Assembly: GCA_035048495.1 (NCBI GenBank)
Contig: CM068551.1
Coordinates: 21,826,248-21,890,247 of the forward strand
Reading direction: 5' to 3'
Length of the DNA stretch: 64,000 bases
Source: Euptelea pleiosperma
Lineage: Eukaryota > Streptophyta > Magnoliopsida > Ranunculales > Eupteleaceae
Shown: piece after piece, positions 52,131 through 62,765 of the stretch
Position numbering within the stretch: position 1 is the stretch's first letter
How the letters are laid out: every line of letters begins with the position of its first letter
The notes under the pieces: model-generated
Told to the model about the DNA's origin: nothing
Database searches by the model: none
What the model saw: only the letters and a program-made list of their open reading frames with translations
Position numbers and translations under genes: made by a program

Positions 52131-55100
52131 TACCAATCACAAGTAATTTTGTAAGTTCCAAAGTATAAACCAATCTGGGGCTCAATCCCAAAGTGCAATT
52201 GAAAGTTGTTGGTCCCCGTTGGAACCTTTGAGGTTTCTGGTTTGAAATCCAAATGGGTGGTCAGCTTTTATTTTCCGACTATCTTCCAAAGCCTAGCAAA
52301 AACGATGGCTATGTGCAAGTGGATAGACTCACATAGGTCATCAACAGGCAAGAGGAGAATCAGACCTTTTTAAAGTCATATCTTATGTTTCAAATATATC
52401 ATGTGATGACCAACTAACCACCTCTTATTATGCCTTCCCTTTCATGGAAACTTGTAATGCTACACTGGAATCCTAGATGTGGAGTATTCACCCATAAGAC
52501 CATCTACATTACTCAAAATCAACGAAAAAGGTGGAATTTCTAGTAGGGATTTGGAAAACCTGCTGCAGAAGCTTACGGGTGCACTAATGCTTTTATGGAA
52601 ACTCGACGAGTACAACAGAGTGCAGGCTCAGGTAGGATGTGACATGAACAGGACGTGATAGAGTCATGTTGGGTATGCACAATCAAATAGCTTGGTCAAG
52701 TCTGAACACTCAGTTGCTTGAGCCAACATGAATAAGGTCGGGTTACTATTGAGCTTGCTTAGGACGACACAGTCAGGCATGACCAGTCAAGCTGCACATG
52801 CACAACATAGTTCGGCCATGTTCGGTTAGTCTATACATGGCCACATACCAGGTATCATTATAAGGCCTGGTTGGGCATCACAATTCACACTATGTGCACT
52901 AAAACCAGCTTGAGCGTGCGTGATGGGAATGTTCCTATTTTGCTCAGCCAATCCACACAGTTGCAAGGTTGATAGGTGTTATGCAACAGTGCTCTGTTGA
53001 GCATGAAAGTGAGCTCTGTATGTGTTGCTTCCCTTACGAGCACGTGAGCAGTGTGCTCATTGGTCATGCTAGGTCAAGCACAGCTACTGGGTTGAAGCAT
53101 GCCTTGGTCATGTGCTGCTCAATCTCACCATAGCAGTGCTAGTCATACTGGCCACACATTTAACATATGTGCATCAACCCTAGCCCACACGCAGGGTTTA
53201 CACAAATCTTAAGGCAAAAGCCTAGGGCACTAACAATCATAATGGAGGGTTTTTCTGGGGCATAGGAGTTATGTAACACCAGGGATTGTGCCAAAAACCT
53301 AGCTGTAAGACCAAGATGGAAACCCTCTGAAAAAAAAACCTTATACTGAATCCTAGAGAAGAACAATCAAGTTTAAACATTGTAGAATGCCTTTGATACC
53401 AATTGTAATCTTAGATATTGATTTTTCTCTCATAAGACCATCCCACAATGTTTAAATGGAGATTGGGTGTTGGTTAGCTACCAATTTCTAGCCAAAAAGA
53501 CTTTCTTAAATGTCTCACTAGACTTATCTAATAAACATTGAGTTACAAAGATTTCTTGCAAATAGAAGCCTTTAATGTGACATAAATCTATTACTTTTAT
53601 ACATACATAGAAAATTTCAAAATCAATTGCCAGCTTTACCCATGGGATTTATATATTGGCAAGAGACACCATCAAACCTTAATGGTTTTACAAATCATGT
53701 GAATCTATTCACTAGAAGCCTATTTTCAATCCTATCTAGATAAAAAGATGGGCCTTTATCATCCCTAAGCCACCTAGATAAATGTCATTTGAGCATCATT
53801 CATTTGTGAACCAAAGACTTAAATTAACACACCTTACTCACAGGATTCTCAAGTTAAGAGGACAATTAAGAAGAAAAAAGAATCAGAAGTGAGCTATAAG
53901 AAACGCTTCCACAAGTGAGAAAACATGTACCACATTCAGTTGTCATCTCACATAAAATGGCCTTATAAGTGAGTTATACCAACTCATCCTGTCAACATCT
54001 ACCTAGAGTATCAGTTTTTTCTACGGTACAGTCGTGGCTGCCATTTGTCCTCCAAAGATGAAATCATGTTAACACAGCTTCTTGAAGAAAAACAATTTAC
54101 CAATTTCTAGCCAAAAAGACTTTCTAAAATGTCTCACTAGACTTATCTAATAAACATTGAGTTACAAAGATTTCTTGCAAATAGAAGCCTTTAATGTGAC
54201 ATAAATCTATTACTTTTATACATACATAGAAAATTTCAAAATCAATTGCCAGCTTTACCCATGGGATTTATATATTGGCAAGAGACACCATCAAACCTTA
54301 ATGGTTTTACAAAAACATGTGAATCTATTCACTAGAAGCCTATTTTCAATCCTATCTAGATAAAAAGATGGGCCTTTATCATCCCTAAGCCACCTAGATA
54401 AATGTCATTTGAGCATCATTCATTTGTGAACCAAAGACTTAAATTAACACACCTTACTCACAGGATTCTCAAGTTAAGAGGACAATTAAGAAGAAAAAAG
54501 AATCAGAAGTGAGCTATAAGAAACGCTTCCACAAGTGAGAAAACATGTACCACATTCAGTTGTCATCTCACATAAAATGGCCTTATAAGTGAGTTATACC
54601 AACTCATCCTGTCAACATCTACCTAGAGTATCAGTTTTTTCTACGGTACAGTCGTGGCTGCCATTTGTCCTCCAAAGATGAAATCATGTTAACACAGCTT
54701 CTTGAAGAAAAACAATTTACCCCGTATAATATTTGAAAGATAAAACATCCATCCAAGTCATCGATGGCTTGTAATGGCACACAATGCTAAAAAACTCCAT
54801 GGCAAAGCAATAATTATCAACAAACACCAACAGATTGAAAGCAATAGAAACAAATTGCAATCACTTGCTAGAGCTTGAAGAATCAAAGGAAAGTGTGAAA
54901 ATTTATGACATATCCGTATGAGTAATTGTAAATAGAATTAGAGCCCAACCATCACAATGCACAATACCGGTTGATCGTAGAAGAAAAAATCTGATTCATT
55001 CCGATCAAGCCTCCTTCCTATTAATCTGGAAGGTCTTTCTCGGATACAAGGAAATGATGCAGTTCCAGAGCCAAAGATCATAGTTCGAAAACTATTACCT

Positions 55101-55935
55101 ATTTGAAAGTCAGAAGTAAGATATTGTTTCCAAGAAGATAGAACAGAATTGGACCCATTTTTCTAAATTCTGCTGATTTAACACATTCAGACCAGCAACT
55201 AGTCCATCATCAATGTTACTCCATCGTACATAAAACAAACATGGGTGGTGGGGTTCTCGGACTTCTTATTTGAATTCACCCAACAATGGATAACTATAAA
55301 AGCAGAACTTGTTGCAAATAAACAATTCAACATTCTCTCTTTTAAATCAGTTTTATCTGGTTTGGGACTTCAGAGGAAGGACCAAAGAAGCCTCCAGACC
55401 TTGATTCAAAATCAAAGGAATCATCAAAGAAGACCCATTAGTCGAAATAACATTTGAGCATCCAAAGCAGTTAGATTTGAGAAAATAATCTGTTACAAGT
55501 TAAAAATTATAAGGTAGAGAGAGATCCATCAAAGCAAAAAATGTATCTTCGAAAGACCAAAGTCATAATCAAAACGATAAAAAAAACATGAAACCCAGAA
55601 ATTCTACTTGTCATTCATCGAACATATCAAATCGATTCTTACCTCAAAATTCCAAATGTTGCTGAGTTCACTTTAAAAGGAGGAGAACTCACACGCTACT
55701 TTTACAGTGCTATCACTATCGTCCCAAGCAGTTGTTCTTCTTTCGAGACCCAACCCCGCCAATGCAGCATCGCCATCCGACTGAGCTACGGGACTCAGCT
55801 CCTCACATTGTGATGTTGGACCTCCCCAACGGAAAACCCGAATCACAATAGATATGATGCTACCATCTTCTACCTGATCGAGTTGCAGAACCTATTCAAT
55901 CTGGTTGCCAGGCGAACAAGAAGAGACAGAGAGAG
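52131..55935. repeat. duplicated non-coding block (partner 35148-37638 plus 42707-43465)
   Basis: From 52288 this is collinear with the partner but uninterrupted by the LTR element, so it shows the empty site near 55220. It contains its own 619 bp tandem duplication (53479-54717). No protein domain is recognised in either strand. Bases 52131-52287 have no partner that I can see. Confidence 0.7.
53479..54717. repeat. recent direct tandem duplication, two copies of about 619 bp
   Basis: TACCAATTTCTAGCC starts both copies (53479 and 54098), and AAGAAAAACAATTTAC ends both. I see only two small differences (CTTAAA/CTAAAA near the start and AAATC/AAAAAC near the middle). The partner block at 36.4-37.2 kb has a single copy. 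Confidence 0.93.
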
Positions 55936-55941
55936 GAGTTA

Positions 55942-56225
55942 CGCTGCGTTTGGCAACACAAAAATAAGTAACTTATTGACTTTTATGAGCCAAAAAGTTA
56001 AAAAGTTAGTTTGGATGTGTTTTATATTTAACTTTTGAAAAGTTAAAAATTAACTTAAAACTGAAGCTAAAATTTTTAACTTTTGACTTCTAAGAGAAAT
56101 AATTTCTCAAAAATTAGAATCCCTCGGGACATTTGAATTTCTACGACTTTTTTGGAGGTAAAAAATCAACTTATAACTTTTACTACAAGTAGAACTGCTT
56201 TTACTTCTCGTTCCCAAACGCCCAC
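55942..56225. mobile_element. PIF/Harbinger-type MITE
   Basis: The ends CGCTGCGTTTGGCAAC and (inverse) AGTGGGCGTTTGGGAAC are flanked by TTA at 55939-55941 and 56226-56228. The interior is AAGTTAAA-rich. It marks the right limit of homology of the duplicated block. Confidence 0.68.
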
Positions 56226-56230
56226 TTAAC

Positions 56231-56632
56231 AAGTAAAACTTGTCTCACAAGATGTTGTGACGGAGGCCGATCACAGCACTTAATATGAGACACGTGGCAT
56301 ATAATTAGAGGACAATGACCGTATGGATGTTTGGCCAGTCCCTTGGTGGACCGGTACACAAACAATCAGCTTGATAAGTGATTTCTAACCGATTCGATTG
56401 ACGTTATTTTCATGGGTTGAGTTTAACGGTAGGAATTTGAGAATTACTGAGCGTTATTTGGGTGCAAAAATCCCAATGTTGTAAATCACTAATCAGGCAG
56501 GATTTTGGTTTGTAGGCCCACCGAAGGACGGGCCAAACATCCATACGGTCTTCTCCCTCTAATAGTATGCCACGTTGCTCGTATTGAGTGCCGTGACCGG
56601 CTTCCGTCACAACATCTTGTGACACAAGTTTT
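56231..56632. repeat. foldback MITE, Mutator-like family, long arms
   Basis: AGTAAAACTTGTCTCACAAG .. TTGTGACGGAGGCC pairs with GGCTTCCGTCACAACATCTT .. GACACAAGTTTT. The inner arms are the usual GACCGTATGGATGTTTGGCC and GGCCAAACATCCATACGGTC. Target duplication not clear. Confidence 0.68.
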
Positions 56633-57250
56633 GGGAGTTAATGGGTGGGTCAATGGGTACCCGACTTTTGATTTTTTTGGGGGGCCTGGGTCCTGGGGAT
56701 ATGAAATCGGCCCGCGGGGCTTGTAGTGTGCTGGACCGTGGCGGGCCAGGCTAGCAGGCTGGGCCTGTTTTCGAAAAGTTGAAAAATAAAAATAAAAACA
56801 GCCATTTGGAGGGGTGGAGGTAAAATGATCTTTGCCCCCAAATTTGAAAATGGGGAGGGGAGGACAAATTTTAAAATGGATTGGTGGGGTTACCATAGCG
56901 GTCTGCATGGCCTGTTAACATAGTTTGGCGGGCCCGACCATTTGGCCTGAACAAACGCGCCATACAGCTCAGCCAGCAGACTAGCCCGTCAAACCATCTC
57001 AAGGGGCCTGGCTACGGCCCGGGCAGTAGACTGCACCTCAAAGCCCAAGCTTGGCCTAGAAACTTAGCGGGCCAGGCCGGACCAAATTTACATCCCTTGG
57101 CCTGATTGATCAATTGGGTCGAGTGCTCTAGTGTAAAAATGTTATTGGAGTACCCAACATGATACCAAACGCCATTTTTTCAGGTTCGGGTCCATTAGAA
57201 CAGCAGGCTACATAAAAAGGGGTTTCTCCCTATAGACAGTCTGCCCCACA
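56633..57250. other. GC-rich repeat with GGCCCG words, unassigned
   Basis: It is rich in GGGCC/GGCCC words (GGCGGGCCAGGC, GCGGGCCCGACC, CGGGCCAGGCC) and ends ATTTACATCCCTT. This composition and ending resemble plant hAT-like MITEs, but I cannot pair the ends confidently. Confidence 0.35.
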
Positions 57251-57264
57251 CTACTCCTTAATGT

Positions 57265-57560
57265 GAACCAATGTTTTAAAACTCGGAACTCAGACTCAAG
57301 TCGAAAGTCCATCGGATTGAGTCACCTCGATGACTCGGGAGTCAACTCGGCAAGTCATTAAATTAATTATTGAATTATTTAAATATATGAAAAAAATATT
57401 TATTAAAAAACTTAATTAAAAACATAAAATGTAGAAAATATTAAAACATTTAGAAATTCAAAAACAAACATTGAGTTTTGAGTCTACTTGGCCTTTGAAA
57501 AGTTGTCTCGGCCAAGTTTTGAGTTGTCTCGGCCGAGTTTCGGAGTCAACTCAAAAAGGC
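57265..57560. repeat. ACTCGG-rich repeat, related to 3532-3862
   Basis: CAATGTTTTAAAACTCGGAA at the left and GGCCGAGTTTCGGAGTC / CAAGTTTTGAGTTGTCTCGG at the right, with many GACTCGG words. Probably a hAT-like MITE; ends not exact. Confidence 0.4.
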
Positions 57561-58800
57561 TTACAAATCTAAGTTTGTATGCCGACAAACTTTGGTCTTT
57601 CTAGGTACATAATACACCTAAACACATTTCTAGAACCACATTTTCACTTTTCAAAGGGCAAACTTGACCTTTAACCAAAATCTGAATTTTCTTTTAATCA
57701 TAGCTAATTCCAACACTCCCCCTTAATTGTGATTCGAGTGAGTCGGGGAGTTGATGAAGTCATCCAGTCCATCGTCATCACGAACTTCTCTTAATCTCAA
57801 TTAACTTTCTCTTCAATTGGTTCAAGTGCCCCCTCCAATTCTTCAATACGTTGTCGAAGATCATTATTTTCATCACGCGCATTAAAAGGTTTTTTTGTAG
57901 TTAACATGTACATCAATCATCTGAATCATACTTAAATCCTTCAAGTGTTCTGAGACGAGACAGTCGACGATATTTTTTGCTTCGTTCTTGGTTAATCTCA
58001 AAAGGCCTTCATATTCTTCATGCAGACGGAGATCAAAGATGTCAACATAGCCTCGAAACTTCTTTTCGTTATCGAAACCTCTTTTCGTTATCCAAACCGT
58101 TGCCTTCAGTTGAAAATGCGGGAGGCAATATATTTAATTGTTTTAGAACTTTTTTCAAGATTTTGAATGGAATTTCGATTGTTGTCCTCTCCATTGAAGT
58201 AGCAACACAAACAAGAGTTCCATGGTCTCTTAGCTAATCTTGCAGTCCACAAAATGTTGATAGTCTATAGCGATTCAACCACATGTCTAGATAATAACAG
58301 TCATTTGAAAAGAAAATTGTTCCCAAAAATTCGAGTGCAACCACTTTCGAGAATTTTCCAAACATCCTTGTTGTGCAAAATCATATCCGCCAAGAGAGAA
58401 ATTTGTCTCAAGATAACATTACAAATATTTTCCTTTATTTTAGTACAGACACTTTAAATATAGTCCCCACTATCATGAAATAAATTCCCAAATCTTCTTG
58501 CCCCCAAAACATAAACATCTCACCATCTGTTTTGAAAAAAACCTCTTTTTATGAAAAACAATGCACCACATGTGTTACTATATTTTCTGAAAAACGACAC
58601 ACTAAGTGTGTCACTGTTTGTTTTTTTTGTAAATCTGAAAATCACTCATGAACATCTAGCTCTGACTCACCCATAGAGCACGTCTAGCTCTAATTTTTTG
58701 CTGAAACAAAATTTGAAATCACTTCTTTTTTATTTTAAAACAAAATCAAACATTGAGTACCTAGCTCTGATACCACTTTGCTGACAATTTCCTCTCTCTG
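57561..58800 (-). repeat. probable decayed LTR-retroelement remnant
   Basis: On the minus strand, AATTAAGGGGGAG is followed by TGTTGGAATTAGC (about 57702-57726), the usual look of a polypurine tract and Copia LTR start. At the other side, GGTATCAGAGCTAGG (about 58757-58772) resembles a primer-binding site. Between them I recognise no protein domain. A frame near 57950-57750 reads ..ENNDLRQRIEELEGALEP.., a coiled-coil-like piece. Confidence 0.35.
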
Positions 58801-59570
58801 ATATCATTTTGTTGGCGCAACGGACGCCTATATACTAATTTCTGATTAAAAAAACAAGAAAGTGCATCTAGCAGGACTCTCTCTAGAGAAATATATAAAG
58901 AAAAAGTTTGCTTCTGCCCGTTCATAAGTTGCCACGTGGTGCACCGTGCACTCCTTGGGTCCACTGACCAATAAAAGTTTGGCCCATCGTATAGTCTACC
59001 ACAAACCAAAAATCAGCCTTATTGGTGATTTCTAGCTGTTGAATTTCAATTCCATAAAAAAATGCTAAAAGCCTATGGCTAAAAATCATCACCTCCATGA
59101 AAATTGCTCGAATCCAACGGCCAGATATCCCGACTTACGCTTATTTTGAGAGGGTTGAAACCAAAAATCAGCCTAGTTGATGATTTCTAGCCGTACGATT
59201 CAAGCACTTTATCATCATAGCCATTCATAGGGCCTGTTCATGAAACCACATTGAAAAAGTGCTAGAATCCAACAATTAAAAAACTGCTGATTTTATATGT
59301 AGATCCACCAAGATGTGGTCAATGGACCGTCGCATTTTGGGTACATACACAAAACATCAGTACGGTCAATGATCTCCAGCAAAACACACGCGTGAATGCA
59401 ACGGCTAGAGTCAAATCCCAAAAAAAAGTGCTAAAATCTATGGCTAGAAAAACAGATCAGACTAATTTTTTTGGAATGTATACCCACCAAGGGGTCGACA
59501 AAACATCCATGAGGTTAGTGGGCCCAAAAAATGAGCTATGCATGGCCACGAGATCCTTCTGCATCGACTG
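58801..59570. repeat. foldback MITE remnants upstream of the last ACA gene
   Basis: Family words appear at 58930-59060 (GCCACGTGGTGCACCGTGC, ACCAAAAATCAGCCTTATTG), 59160-59300 and 59440-59530 (ACAAAACATCCATGAGGTTA). At least two overlapping, eroded copies. No gene. Confidence 0.5.
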
Positions 59571-59780
59571 CATCAGAAGTCCTCTGCCCGACTGCATCGA
59601 AAGTTCTGTATCTAAAAATTTTCCCACGCGGAAACACTTTACCATATATATTATTCGAACGCGTTACTCCAATTTACACGCAGTGACGTGACGGCCCGTT
59701 CCATTGTTTTGCTTATTTTTCGCGCGTATAAAGCCTAAAATTAGATTGGTTTGCCATTGTTTGTTGTTACACAGACAACA
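59571..59780 (+). promoter_or_regulatory. core promoter and leader of the 59.8 kb ACA copy
   Basis: Related to the promoter at 9520-9698 (GCATCGAAAGTTCTGTATCT, AAAAATTTTCCCACGCGG). CGCG-core hexamers are ACGCGG (59626-59631) and GCGCGT (59722-59727), the latter directly abutting TATAAAG (59727-59733), about 50 bases before the ATG. TTGTTACACAG ends 6 bases before the ATG. Confidence 0.52.
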
Positions 59781-62765
59781 ATGTCTAACAAACCCTGTGA
59801 TCCTGGTGCAACAGACCTCCTTAACGTGCGCACCCTCACCAAGTCTACCAAGAAATGGCGTTTGGCCTTCGTATCCATTTATTCCTCCAGGGTTCTCGTC
59901 TCTCTAGCCAAAGAGATTATTGCTAAGAAGAAGAACCAGCTCTTCACCACTCTCGATATCCAGCCGTGCTTCTCCAATGTCGACTGCAAAAACCTAACTG
60001 AAATTATTAAGGAGAAGAATTTAGATCGTCTAGGCCAGTTTGGAGGAGTCCAAGGAATTGCCACGGCTCTTGTTACCGACACGGATAATGGAATCCGTGG
60101 TGATGCTGAAGATATTTGCAGCCGGCGCAATGTTTTCGGTTCGAACATGTATCACAAGCCTGCCACCAAAGGCTTCTTCCATTTTGTGTTGGAAGCTTTC
60201 AAGGATACACCCATTCTCATACTTTTGGCCTGCGGATCGAAAGACGCATGGTACGATGGTGGGAGTATAGTTTTTACTGTCTTTCTAGTCGTCGCTGTCT
60301 CTGCGATCAGTAACTTCAGGCAGTCCAGACAGTTTGAGAAGTTTAGTGTCAGCAATAACATCCAGGTTGATGTTGTTAGAGATGGACGACGGCAACAGAT
60401 ATCCATCTTTGACCTCGTGGTGGGAGACATAGTGTGTCTAAACATTGGAGATCAAATTCCAGCTGATGGACTCTTCTTAGACGGCCATTCGCTACAAGTG
60501 GATGAGTCCAGCATGACGGGTGAGAGCGAACATGTGGCAGTTGATGGCAGCAGGAATCCATTCCTGTTCTCTGGCGCCAAGGTGGTGGACGGGTACGCTC
60601 GCATGCTTGTAACATCAGTGGGCATGAACACAGCCCGGGGTGAGATGATGAGTACAATAAGCCGTGATTCTAGAGAACGGACCCCATTACAAACTCGGCT
60701 CGACAAACTGACATCATACACAGGGAAGGTCGTTTTGGCAGTTGCTTTCCTTATTCTGGTTGTGTTGCTTATGCGTTACATCACATGGAATAAAAAAGAC
60801 GAGAAGCATGAATTCAACGGCAGCAAGACAAAGTTCCACGATGTGATGAACACAGTGATGCATATTGTCGCTACTGCAGTTACTGTTGCGGTTGTGGCAA
60901 TCCCGGAAGGTTTGCCGCTGGCTGTTACACTCACTCTCACTTACTCAATGAATAGAATGATGGCCGATCAGGCTATGGTTCGTAAACTCTCAGCCTGTGA
61001 GACCATGGGCTCGGCCACCACCATATGTACTGACAAAACGGGCACCCTCACATTAAACCAGATGAAGGTGACGAAGTTTTGCCTCGGCCAAGAAGCCATA
61101 GATGATGCCACCACAAAAATTGTCCCAAACGTTGTTGAATTGCTTCACCAAGGAGTTGGTCTGAACACAACAGGTAGCGTTTACAGACCAACTTTGGGAA
61201 CAGTCCATGAGTTCTCCGGTAGCCCGACTGAGAAAGCCATTCTCTCTTGGGCCGTTTTGGAGTTGGGGATGAACATGGTGGAATTGAAGCGCAATTGCTC
61301 CATTCTTCATGCCGAAGCCTTTAATTCAGAAAAGAAGCGAAGTGCTGTTTTGATTAGGAAGAAGGACGAGATGACAACACATGCGCATTGGAAGGGAGCA
61401 GCGGAAATGATATTGGCGATGTGTTCAAATTACTACGAGAGTACAGGGATAAGGAAAGCCATCGATGAAGGCGAAAGGATAAAGTCAGAGCAAATCATTC
61501 AAGGTATGGCAGCTAACAGTCTCCGGTGCATTGCTTTTGCCCATAAACAAATCTCAAATGAAGAGTTGGAATATGACGAAGATGGAAACGCCCACCAATT
61601 ACTAAAAGAAGACGACCTCACCTTGTTAGGACTAGTTGGTCTAAAGGACCCATGTCGACCAGGGGTGAGAAACGCCGTGGAAGCTTGCAAAGATGCAGGT
61701 GTGAACATAAAAATGATCACTGGAGACAACATTTTCACTGCAAGAGCTATAGCCATCGAATGCGGGATACTCGGACCCAATCAAGAATCAAACAGTGGAG
61801 CAGTGGTGGAAGGTGTGGAATTCCGAAACTACACACCAAAGGAAAGGATGGAAAAAGTGGATAGAATACAAGTGATGGCAAGGTCCTCCCCTTTTGACAA
61901 GCTTCTAATGGTACAATGTCTGAAACAGAAAGGCCATGTGGTTGCAGTCACAGGAGATGGCACAAATGATGCACCAGCTCTAAAAGAGGCCGACATCGGA
62001 CTATCGATGGGGATTCAAGGAACTGAAGTAGCGAAGGAGAACTCAGATATTGTCATCTTGGATGATAACTTTGATTCTGTGGCCACGGTTTTGAGATGGG
62101 GAAGATGTGTTTATAACAACATTCAAAAATTTATCCAGTTCCAGCTCACCCTGAATGTTGCTGCTCTCGTCATCAACTTCATTGTGGCAGTTTCTGCTGG
62201 TGAAGTCCCACTAGCAGCTGTCCAATTGTTGTGGGTGAATCTGATCATGGACACACTGGGGGCATTAGCTATAGCCACTGAACGGCCCACCAAAGAGCTC
62301 ATGGAGAAGCCGCCGGTTGGTTGGACCGAGCCGCTTATCACGAATGTCATGTGGAGGAACCTTATGGCGCAGGCTCTTTATCAAATAGCAGTCCTCTTGA
62401 TCATACAATTCAAAGGTGAGGATATCTTCGGAGCGAATAAGAAGGTTAAGGATACCCTAATCTTCAATACCTTTGTTCTTTGTCAAGTATCTAATGAGTT
62501 CAATGCAAGGAAGCTGGAGAAGAAGAACGTGTTCAAGGGACTACATAAGAACAAGTTGTTTCTTGGGATCATTGGGATCACCATCGTTCTTCAGGTGGTG
62601 ATGGTGGAATTTCTAAATAAATTTGCAAATACAGAGAGGTTGAATTGGGTGGAATGGGGTGCATGTATTGGAATTGCTGTTGTATCATGGCCAATTGGTT
62701 GGGTCGTCAAGTGCATACCGGTTCCCGACAAACCGTTTCTCAGTATTCTCAAGCGACAATCTTGA
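59781..62765 (+). CDS. ACA-type Ca2+-ATPase copy, open but with M1/M2 deletion
   Basis: ATG 59781 opens a 994-codon intronless frame of the same family. The calmodulin-binding segment is whole. TGES (246-249), Asp418 in DKTGT, KGAAE, TGDGTND (724-730) and M6 Asp824 are kept. Twelve residues are missing where M1 ends and M2 begins (LLACGSKDAWYDGG), leaving a hydrophobic run of only about 11 residues for M1. One residue is missing before SVSNN, and several are lost after M3 (NKKDEKHEFNG). The usual Trp in NTAWGEMM is Arg, and the tail stops at KRQS. The uninterrupted frame argues against an old pseudogene, but a pump without a proper M1 would be unusual. It may be inactive, altered in topology, or newly dying. 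Confidence 0.85.
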   Translation: MSNKPCDPGATDLLNVRTLTKSTKKWRLAFVSIYSSRVLVSLAKEIIAKKKNQLFTTLDIQPCFSNVDCKNLTEIIKEKNLDRLGQFGGVQGIATALVTDTDNGIRGDAEDICSRRNVFGSNMYHKPATKGFFHFVLEAFKDTPILILLACGSKDAWYDGGSIVFTVFLVVAVSAISNFRQSRQFEKFSVSNNIQVDVVRDGRRQQISIFDLVVGDIVCLNIGDQIPADGLFLDGHSLQVDESSMTGESEHVAVDGSRNPFLFSGAKVVDGYARMLVTSVGMNTARGEMMSTISRDSRERTPLQTRLDKLTSYTGKVVLAVAFLILVVLLMRYITWNKKDEKHEFNGSKTKFHDVMNTVMHIVATAVTVAVVAIPEGLPLAVTLTLTYSMNRMMADQAMVRKLSACETMGSATTICTDKTGTLTLNQMKVTKFCLGQEAIDDATTKIVPNVVELLHQGVGLNTTGSVYRPTLGTVHEFSGSPTEKAILSWAVLELGMNMVELKRNCSILHAEAFNSEKKRSAVLIRKKDEMTTHAHWKGAAEMILAMCSNYYESTGIRKAIDEGERIKSEQIIQGMAANSLRCIAFAHKQISNEELEYDEDGNAHQLLKEDDLTLLGLVGLKDPCRPGVRNAVEACKDAGVNIKMITGDNIFTARAIAIECGILGPNQESNSGAVVEGVEFRNYTPKERMEKVDRIQVMARSSPFDKLLMVQCLKQKGHVVAVTGDGTNDAPALKEADIGLSMGIQGTEVAKENSDIVILDDNFDSVATVLRWGRCVYNNIQKFIQFQLTLNVAALVINFIVAVSAGEVPLAAVQLLWVNLIMDTLGALAIATERPTKELMEKPPVGWTEPLITNVMWRNLMAQALYQIAVLLIIQFKGEDIFGANKKVKDTLIFNTFVLCQVSNEFNARKLEKKNVFKGLHKNKLFLGIIGITIVLQVVMVEFLNKFANTERLNWVEWGACIGIAVVSWPIGWVVKCIPVPDKPFLSILKRQS

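Noticed and set aside
55750..55810. tRNA gene on the minus strand
   Set aside because: GTAGCTCAGTCGGATGGCG looks like a D-arm, but no anticodon arm or T-arm follows; at best a SINE head or chance.
59751..59780. Ten-codon extension before the ATG of the 59.8 kb gene
   Set aside because: It would need a TTG start; the paralogue-matched ATG 59781 is in good context.
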